A stretch of DNA of 9,751 nucleotides from Candidatus Woesearchaeota archaeon (lineage in GTDB: Archaea > Nanobdellota > Nanobdellia > Woesearchaeales > WAPY01), in contig WAPY01000051.1 of the NCBI GenBank assembly GCA_015520525.1, forward strand, positions 1-9,751, given 5' to 3'. The notes beneath the pieces are model-generated. The model worked only from the letters and a program-made list of their open reading frames with translations. It did not search any database and was not told where the DNA came from. This document shows, one piece after another, positions 1 through 5,233 of the stretch (position 1 is the stretch's first letter; every line of letters starts with the position of its first letter). Both the position numbers and the translations under genes were made by a program.

Positions 1-114
1 TGTATAAACAATTCAAAAGCAGATCCGGACCTGCCTAATTGGTTTAAACTTGATAAAAATGACAACCATGTGGAAGTTTACCAGATAGGAAGCATAAACC
101 AAACCTGCGGTTAG
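1..114 (+). CDS. 3' end of an unidentified protein gene (partial, C-terminal 37 residues)
   Basis: Frame 1 is open from the first base to a TAG stop at 112-114 and encodes 37 residues ending VEVYQIGSINQTCG. The 5' part lies outside the window. Two cysteines (the first residue seen and the second-last) and an N-Q-T sequon near the end would suit an exported, possibly disulphide-bonded and glycosylated protein, but this is inference from a short tail. It lies on the same strand as the pilus operon, whose promoter begins four bases after the stop, so it may be a separate transcription unit. It could be a pilin-like or other surface protein, but no family is recognisable. An open frame of this length could arise by chance, although the residue mix looks coding. 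Confidence 0.5.
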   Translation, partial: CINNSKADPDLPNWFKLDKNDNHVEVYQIGSINQTCG

Positions 115-117
115 TTC

Positions 118-133
118 AAAAAGTTTATAAATA
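118..133 (+). promoter_or_regulatory. Archaeal BRE/TATA promoter of the pilus operon
   Basis: The sequence AAAAAGTTTATAAATA has a purine-rich BRE-like start followed by a TTTATAAA TATA box. It lies about 60 nt before the ATG at 191. Transcription would be expected about 25 nt downstream, near 155, giving a leader of about 35 nt that contains an AGGTG SD at 181-185. Fifteen bases of it (AAAAGTTTATAAATA) are identical to the S-layer gene promoter on the other strand at 7703-7717. Confidence 0.75.
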
Positions 134-190
134 CTTAAAATAAAGCAAATAAAGTAAAGGAAATAGTAAAAAGTAAAATAAGGTGCGAAC

Positions 191-1324
191 ATGAAAGAAT
201 TGCAAACTGATGTTGACAAACTCATAAAACTCATAAAAGAAAAGAAGAGAATAAGCATATCAAAAGCTGCGAAAGAATTAAATGTAAGCAAGGATGTTAT
301 AAAAGATTGGGCGGATTTCTTAGAGGATGAAGGACTAATAAAGAGGGAGTATTCGTTAAGAGATGAAATATTAGAGGTAAGCGAAGACTATGACAAGAAG
401 ATAGAGATGAAAACTGATGAAGCGGAAATTAAAAGGGACGAGCTCGTTAAGAAATCAGAGGAAAACCTGCTGAGAATTGACGAGAAAAAGAAGAAACTTG
501 ACGAGTTGAAGAAAGAATTTGATGAAGTCAAAAAATATCTCGGAGAGAACAACAGCAGGATATCTCAAGCTCTAAAAGAGATTGAAGAATACAACAAACT
601 GAAAAGAGAAGGGGAAAAAGAACTTGAAAAGCAGAAGGAAGAATACAAGAACAAGATAAATCAAGTCAATAGGATAATACTTGCAGAGGCTGAAAAATAC
701 AAAAAACTCGTTGATGAAATAAATAATAAAGAGAAGAACCTCACAAACAATGACGATGAGATAAAACAGTTGAAAGAGCAGGAGAAAGAGCTGATAAAAA
801 AGCTCAACGAGATAAGAAAAAGAACTGAAGAGATAAACAGCAAAATACAGAACGACGAGAAGAAACATGCGGCAATAATGAAAGAGATAGAGAGGCTCAA
901 AAACTTAAGCATAAAAATAGCGGTTGACTTGAAGAATAAAAGGGATGATATAAACAAACTCATAGAAGAAAACATGAAGAGAGAGGAACAGCTCAGCAAG
1001 AAACAGGAAGAATTATTGGAGAGAATAAAAGAAGAGTCAAAGAAGAACAATGATATAAATGTAAAAGCGTCGGACAAAGTGAAAGAATTTTTAGACAAGA
1101 AAAACAAGATAGAAAAGCTCCTAACAGAATCAGAAATAGAGGAAGAAAAGCTGAGAAAAGAGTTGGAAGATTTCATAAAAAAACTCAAGATACTAAAATA
1201 TGAGAAAAAACCAGTCGGAAAGCAGATTAAAGAATTTGAGAAGAAATATAAAGAGATGAAAAAGAAGTCAGAATTATTCCAAGATTATTACAAAAAATTA
1301 ACTTCATTACTAAGCAGGATTTAA
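191..1324 (+). CDS. Winged-helix plus long coiled-coil protein, first gene of pilus operon
   Basis: This 377-residue cytoplasmic protein has no signal peptide or membrane segment. Residues about 8-55 look like a winged helix-turn-helix: a helix (DKLIKLIKEKK), a HTH (SKAAKELNVSKDVIKDWADF) and a wing with EDEGLIKREY. From about residue 65 to the end it is almost entirely Lys/Glu-rich with hydrophobic residues at heptad-like spacing, predicting a long coiled coil. The ATG is preceded by AGGTG at 181-185 (5 nt spacing), and the stop is 30 nt before the ATPase gene, so the two are very likely co-transcribed. I do not recognise a named family. Such wHTH domains can bind DNA but also serve in protein-protein contacts. 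The operon suggests a regulator, scaffold or adaptor of the pilus ATPase and platform. The role is inference; the domain layout is visible. Confidence 0.85.
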   Translation: MKELQTDVDKLIKLIKEKKRISISKAAKELNVSKDVIKDWADFLEDEGLIKREYSLRDEILEVSEDYDKKIEMKTDEAEIKRDELVKKSEENLLRIDEKKKKLDELKKEFDEVKKYLGENNSRISQALKEIEEYNKLKREGEKELEKQKEEYKNKINQVNRIILAEAEKYKKLVDEINNKEKNLTNNDDEIKQLKEQEKELIKKLNEIRKRTEEINSKIQNDEKKHAAIMKEIERLKNLSIKIAVDLKNKRDDINKLIEENMKREEQLSKKQEELLERIKEESKKNNDINVKASDKVKEFLDKKNKIEKLLTESEIEEEKLRKELEDFIKKLKILKYEKKPVGKQIKEFEKKYKEMKKKSELFQDYYKKLTSLLSRI

Positions 1325-1354
1325 GTAAATAAGAAGGCAAAAAAGAGGTGAAAT

Positions 1355-2851
1355 ATGCCGTCAGAAGATAAAGGCAAAATTATCGACAGCTACCAATTCT
1401 TATCGGACAAGATTCCAATAAAGATAAATGTAGTGCAGACAAAAGGAGAATATGTACCCCACTACAATGTAATTCTGTTGACGATAAGCGACACAACGAA
1501 AATAATTCTGAAAAAGATAAGAGAAGAGTTGATAAAGAAGATAAATCTCGGCGTGGTTGATATAACAGACCAAAAGAAAGCAAAACAGATAGAGAATAGA
1601 TTCAAAACTGCCATAAAACTCCTTATCAAAGATTACTTTCCAGAAGCGGATGAGAATATTCAAGAGCATCTCATAGCATACCTTGTCCACAACAGCTTGG
1701 GCTTGGGGGATTTTGAGATACTGATGGACGACCCACAGCTTGAAGAGATTGTAGTAAATTCAGCGGAAGAACCTGTGTGGGTGTATCACAAAAAATACGG
1801 CTGGCTTAAAACGAACATATTCTTGAAGAGCGAGGAGCAGATAAAACACTACGCAACAATTATGGCTCGAAGAATAGGGAAGCAGATAAGCATACTCAAC
1901 CCATTATTAGACGCCAACTTAGAGAATGGGGACAGGGTGAATGCTACATTAAAGCCTATATCGTCAAGAGGAAACACAATAACATTGAGAAAGTTCTCAT
2001 CTGTGCCATGGACGATAACAAGACTTATGGAGCACAACACTATAAGTCCGGAAGCAGCATCATTAATCTGGCTCGCAGTCCAATATGAATTATCCATACT
2101 GATTGCAGGAGGAACTGCAGCAGGAAAAACCTCAACCTTGAACGCAATAGCAAACTTCTTCCCGCCAAACCAGAGAGTAATAAGCATAGAGGATACGAGA
2201 GAAATACAACTGCCCTCATTCTTACATTGGGTTCCCATGGTAACGAGGCAGCCCAACAATGAAGGGAAAGGAGAAGTATCCATGCTGGATTTATTAGTCA
2301 ACTCTCTCAGAATGAGGCCGGACAGGATAATAGTTGGAGAAATAAGAAGGCAGAGAGAAGCGGAGGTTCTTTTTGAAGCTATACACACAGGACACAGCGT
2401 CTACGCAACAGTCCACGCAAACAACGCAAATGAAACAATAACAAGACTAACAAATCCTCCAATAAACATACCGAGGGAGATGCTTCCAGCAGTATCATTG
2501 ATCGTCGTCCAATGGCGTAACAGAAGAACTGGAATAAGAAGGACATTTCAAATATCAGAAATCCTACCTGATTCAAGGCCAAACAATTTAGTTCAGTATG
2601 ACATAAGAACAGATAAGACCAACCAAATAAATAAATCAGTATCATTATTCGACACAATAAGCCTTTACACAGGATTTTCAGAGAAGGAAATCAATAGGAA
2701 TTTAGCTGAGAAGGCGAAAGTGCTGAAATGGCTTGTCAAACAGAAAATAGAGGATATAAACAGCGTCGGTAGGGTTATGGCGGAGTATTATACAAACAAA
2801 GACAAACTTATGAAGTATGTGAATACAAACAAGAAGTTGAATTTTGATTGA
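1355..2851 (+). CDS. Type II/IV secretion system ATPase (TadA/VirB11/PilB-like)
   Basis: This 498-residue protein is the hexameric motor ATPase that drives assembly of type IV pilus-like filaments or secretion from the cytoplasmic face of the membrane. Visible motifs in order are Walker A GGTAAGKTS (252-260, K258), Asp box ISIEDTREIQLP (about 276-287), Walker B-type RIIVGEIR (324-331, E329), and His box HTGHSVYATVHAN (344-356). The conserved N-terminal region includes LGLGDFEILMDDPQLEEIVV (about 115-134) and LNPLLDANLENGDRVNATL (181-199), typical of the family. Length is normal. The ATG has a good SD, GAGGTG at 1345-1350. It sits between the coiled-coil gene and two T2SF membrane genes, the partners expected for such a motor. 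It could serve a pilus, a Tad-like adhesin or an archaellum-like device. Lack of archaellum accessory genes here favours a pilus, but the exact machine cannot be named. Confidence 0.96.
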   Translation: MPSEDKGKIIDSYQFLSDKIPIKINVVQTKGEYVPHYNVILLTISDTTKIILKKIREELIKKINLGVVDITDQKKAKQIENRFKTAIKLLIKDYFPEADENIQEHLIAYLVHNSLGLGDFEILMDDPQLEEIVVNSAEEPVWVYHKKYGWLKTNIFLKSEEQIKHYATIMARRIGKQISILNPLLDANLENGDRVNATLKPISSRGNTITLRKFSSVPWTITRLMEHNTISPEAASLIWLAVQYELSILIAGGTAAGKTSTLNAIANFFPPNQRVISIEDTREIQLPSFLHWVPMVTRQPNNEGKGEVSMLDLLVNSLRMRPDRIIVGEIRRQREAEVLFEAIHTGHSVYATVHANNANETITRLTNPPINIPREMLPAVSLIVVQWRNRRTGIRRTFQISEILPDSRPNNLVQYDIRTDKTNQINKSVSLFDTISLYTGFSEKEINRNLAEKAKVLKWLVKQKIEDINSVGRVMAEYYTNKDKLMKYVNTNKKLNFD

Positions 2852-2861
2852 ACAAACCAAC

Positions 2862-2868
2862 AAGGAAG
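2862..2868 (+). promoter_or_regulatory. SD-like site deciding the ATG start of the TadC-like gene
   Basis: AAGGAAG lies 8 nt before the ATG at 2877. A TTG at 2844 in the same frame would extend the protein by 11 residues and overlap the end of the ATPase gene by 8 nt. The SD position and the ATG codon favour 2877. Confidence 0.6.
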
Positions 2869-2876
2869 TATATAAA

Positions 2877-3689
2877 ATGATAATAGATGAAATATTAAAA
2901 AGATATCCTGATTTAAAACTTAAACTCCTACAGGCCAAGATAGACAAGAAGCCCTATGACTTTGTCAAGCAGAATTTAATGGGCTCAATGATAATAACCT
3001 TAGTTCTCTTATTTGTGATAATATCATTCCTGGAAGCATTCTCAGTTAAGTTAAATATAATAGCAATTATCATAGCTGGAATTGCTTTTTTCCTCCTCAC
3101 TTTCACAGTGCTCATGGACTCACCGGAAGTCGCCATAAAAAAGCAAGAGCACGAGATAGCAAGGGAAATAATCTTCGCCGGGAGATTCTTAATAATAGAA
3201 GCAAAATCAGGCGTGCCTTTATACAATTCAATGGTCAATGTCGCGAAGAACTTCAAGGTTATAGGGAAATATTTCAAAGAACTTGTGGACAAGGTTAATA
3301 TGGGAACATCAATTGAGGAGGCGATAGGAGAAACTATTGAGACAACACCATCGAACAACTTTAGGAAAATACTTTGGCAGATACTTAACTCATTGAAAAC
3401 AGGAGCGGACATAGCCTCCTCTTTGGATGGAGTGGTTCAGCAGATAACAAAAGAGCAGATGATAGAGATAAGAGAGTATGGGAAGAAACTAAATCCATTG
3501 GCAATGTTCTACATGATGATAGCTGTAATAACTCCCACTTTAGGAATAACTTTAATGATAGTTATAGCAACCTTCCTTGGTATAAAAGTTTCCATGACAG
3601 TGCTTCTCGTCACAGCCATAACACTCGGAATAATCCAATTATTATTCTTAAACATAATAAGGTCTTCAAGGCCAGCTGTTGAGTTTTAA
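2877..3689 (+). CDS. Type II secretion system F-domain membrane protein (TadC-like), first of pair
   Basis: This 270-residue inner-membrane platform protein is expected to sit on the ATPase and couple its movements to filament assembly. Two hydrophobic helices lie at about 36-54 and 59-80, a cytoplasmic T2SF-type helical domain at about 97-207, and two further helices at about 208-232 and 238-260. The T2SF signature region is seen around SGVPLYNSM (111-119) and LKTGADIASSL (173-183), and TPTLG precedes the third helix's middle. It begins 25 nt after the ATPase stop and ends one base before the next gene. In single-polypeptide relatives such as ArlJ/FlaJ two T2SF units are in one chain. Here they are two genes, as in TadB/TadC pairs. 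The ATG at 2877 is chosen over TTG 2844. Confidence 0.9.
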   Translation: MIIDEILKRYPDLKLKLLQAKIDKKPYDFVKQNLMGSMIITLVLLFVIISFLEAFSVKLNIIAIIIAGIAFFLLTFTVLMDSPEVAIKKQEHEIAREIIFAGRFLIIEAKSGVPLYNSMVNVAKNFKVIGKYFKELVDKVNMGTSIEEAIGETIETTPSNNFRKILWQILNSLKTGADIASSLDGVVQQITKEQMIEIREYGKKLNPLAMFYMMIAVITPTLGITLMIVIATFLGIKVSMTVLLVTAITLGIIQLLFLNIIRSSRPAVEF

Positions 3690-3690
3690 A

Positions 3691-4872
3691 ATGAGGAAGA
3701 GAAAAAAAGCAAGGAAAAATGATAAGAAGATGAAAATAAAGAAAGCAGAGAAGACTGAATCGCATGAGAAAAAGAAAAAAACGCAGAGCACAAGCGGAAA
3801 GAAGCTGGAAGGTTCAACAGGCAGGATAAACACAAAAATAAACGACGAGAAAGAGATTGAGAAAGTCCTGACAAAAATAAATAAAAAGGAAAAGAAAAAG
3901 AAGGACTTGCTCAGGTATTACTTGAAGAGCGCCAACATAGACACGGAACCTGAAAGGCTGAAGAAGAAAATATTCAACTGGGCGTTGATAACTACTATAA
4001 TAATAAGCATAATATTAAGCGTGAAGATTATCAGAAGTGTAAGCATAAAAGATGTTCTGATAATAAACGCTATACTCTTAACTCTCGGATTCATCCTTAT
4101 TCTCTTTTCATTCTGGCTCGGCTTTTACTTCTACATTGACATGCTCAAATTTAACAGAACACAAAAGATAGAATCCGTGCTCGTGGATTTTCTGCAATTA
4201 ACCTCAGCGAACATAAGAGCAGGAATGCCAATAGACCAGGCTTTATGGTTCGCGATAAGACCAAGGTTTGGAATACTTGCAAAAGAGATAGAAATTGTTG
4301 AGAAGAAAACTCTAACAGGAGAACCTCTCGAGCAGGCGTTGATGGAATTTTCAGACAAGTATGATTCCCAGCTCTTAAAAAATTCAATAAGCCTTCTCAT
4401 TGAAGGAATGAAGGCAGGAGGGGAAATAGGCTCTTTATTAAACAACATAGCCGACAACATAAAAGACTCCCAGATATTAAAAAAAGAAATGGCAGCCAAT
4501 GTAATGACTTATGTAATCTTCATAACATTCTCAACATTGATGGCTGCTCCATTCTTAATGGGGTTATCATATGAGCTTTTGAAGGTTATAACTCACATCG
4601 GCTCCCAAGTGAGCATGAACCAAATGCCTCAAGGTGTTTCTGGAATGACAATAGGTTTTGGGAAGCAGTCAATAAAACCTTCTGATTTTAAGAACTTTGG
4701 CATTCTTGTGATAGGAATGACTTCGGGAATCTCAGCTATGATTGTAACAATGATACAAAAGGGAAATTTAAAATCTGGGCTTAAAACAATCATCTTATTC
4801 ATAATTGTCGGCATATTATTATTCTTAGCAAGCATAAGATTATTGGATGGAATGTTCGCAAGCATACTTTAA
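3691..4872 (+). CDS. Type II secretion system F-domain membrane protein (TadB-like), with Lys-rich N-terminal tail
   Basis: This 393-residue protein is the second platform protein of the machine. Residues 1-72 are strikingly basic and hydrophilic (start MRKRKKARKNDKKMKIKK) and look disordered and cytoplasmic. Hydrophobic helices follow at about 96-113 and 121-150, then a T2SF domain at about 162-269 with SANIRAGMPIDQAL (172-185) and MKAGGEIGSLL (240-250). Further helices lie at about 270-297, 335-354 and 365-385. GGEIGSLL matches the GADIASSL position of the preceding protein, showing the two are paralogous domains. The ATG starts one base after the previous stop with no clear SD, so translational coupling is likely. 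A TTG at 3679 would add four residues and is less convincing. The basic tail is longer than usual for the family as I know it and may contact the ATPase, the coiled-coil protein or nucleic acid; that is inference. Confidence 0.9.
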   Translation: MRKRKKARKNDKKMKIKKAEKTESHEKKKKTQSTSGKKLEGSTGRINTKINDEKEIEKVLTKINKKEKKKKDLLRYYLKSANIDTEPERLKKKIFNWALITTIIISIILSVKIIRSVSIKDVLIINAILLTLGFILILFSFWLGFYFYIDMLKFNRTQKIESVLVDFLQLTSANIRAGMPIDQALWFAIRPRFGILAKEIEIVEKKTLTGEPLEQALMEFSDKYDSQLLKNSISLLIEGMKAGGEIGSLLNNIADNIKDSQILKKEMAANVMTYVIFITFSTLMAAPFLMGLSYELLKVITHIGSQVSMNQMPQGVSGMTIGFGKQSIKPSDFKNFGILVIGMTSGISAMIVTMIQKGNLKSGLKTIILFIIVGILLFLASIRLLDGMFASIL

Positions 4873-5172
4873 ATATTTCTCTTTGAAGTGTATGAACTTT
4901 GACGACAAAAGGGAACTGTTGTCTTAAAGCTAAAGCCAGAGATCATTCCAATAAAAATAAGGTAAGTCAAATTCACAGGCACGAGATACGCAAGGCAAGA
5001 TGAGATAGAAACTCCTTACTGTGCAACTGTCAACTTTGACAGCCTAAAATCAAGGAGGTTATATTTAGGTTTAGGGACAGCACAAGACAAGAGTGAATAA
5101 GAATAGATGAGCATAAATGAGCTCGTAGAGAAGATAAGAAACTTCACTGGTAATTCTTTGCTTTTAAAATAA
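4873..5172 (+). pseudogene. glyS: Decayed C-terminal fragment of glycyl-tRNA synthetase
   Basis: This gene-free stretch reads as the end of an archaeal/eukaryal-type class II GlyRS (anticodon-binding domain) once frames are joined. Frame 1 gives IFLFEVYE from 4873, VVLKLKPEIIPIKIR at 4918-4962, a TAA stop, then GTRYARQDEIETPYCATVNF at 4978-5037 and DSLK to 5049. The frame then slips one base at an A run and reads IKEVIFRFRDSTRQE (5049-5093). A TGA at 5094 stands where the family has a residue such as Arg, then IRIDE follows (5097-5111). One extra base at 5112 restores frame 1 with INELVEKIRNFTG and a TAA at 5170-5172. Roughly 40 residues that normally lie between the PIKV block and the RYARQDE block are missing, as is the whole catalytic domain. 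A functional copy must exist elsewhere if this is a free-standing genome. Similarity is judged from remembered GlyRS sequences, but several blocks agree in order. Confidence 0.85.
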
Positions 5173-5194
5173 GCACTTGCAATAGAAGTTGTTT

Positions 5195-5222
5195 AAAGAA
5201 AAATAAAAAAGAAAAAATAAAT
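5195..5222 (-). terminator. U-rich archaeal terminator of the S-layer gene
   Basis: Just past the S-layer stop (5234-5236), the minus strand carries several runs of T in close succession (on + strand: AAAGAAAAATAAAAAAGAAA and following). Archaeal RNA polymerase ends transcription at such U-tracts without a required hairpin, and no hairpin is evident here. Confidence 0.6.
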
Positions 5223-5233
5223 TAATTCAACAC

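Noticed and set aside
661..1188. Open frame of 175 codons on the minus strand
   Set aside because: It lies entirely inside the coiled-coil gene and its Ser/Phe-rich product is the antisense image of Lys/Glu-rich codons. It has no family features.
1849..2388. Open frame of 179 codons on the minus strand
   Set aside because: It is fully covered by the well-supported ATPase gene, including its Walker A region, and the product has no recognisable motif.
2844..2876. TTG start giving an 11-residue longer TadC-like protein
   Set aside because: The ATG at 2877 has an AAGGAAG site 8 nt upstream and avoids overlap with the ATPase gene. The extra residues show no conserved feature.
2954..3412. Open frame of 152 codons on the minus strand
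   Set aside because: It is a shadow of the TadC-like gene, whose membrane helices and T2SF domain are clear on the plus strand.
5094..5096. TGA in the glyS relic as a recoded sense codon or selenocysteine
   Set aside because: The ATPase, deacetylase and other genes here use TGA as a normal stop, and the relic also has a TAA, frameshifts and a deletion, so simple decay explains it.
4873..5233. Structured RNA, tRNA or CRISPR in the gap after the pilus operon
   Set aside because: There are no repeated units, cloverleaf or strong hairpins, and the stretch is explained as a protein-gene relic followed by an A-rich terminator region.
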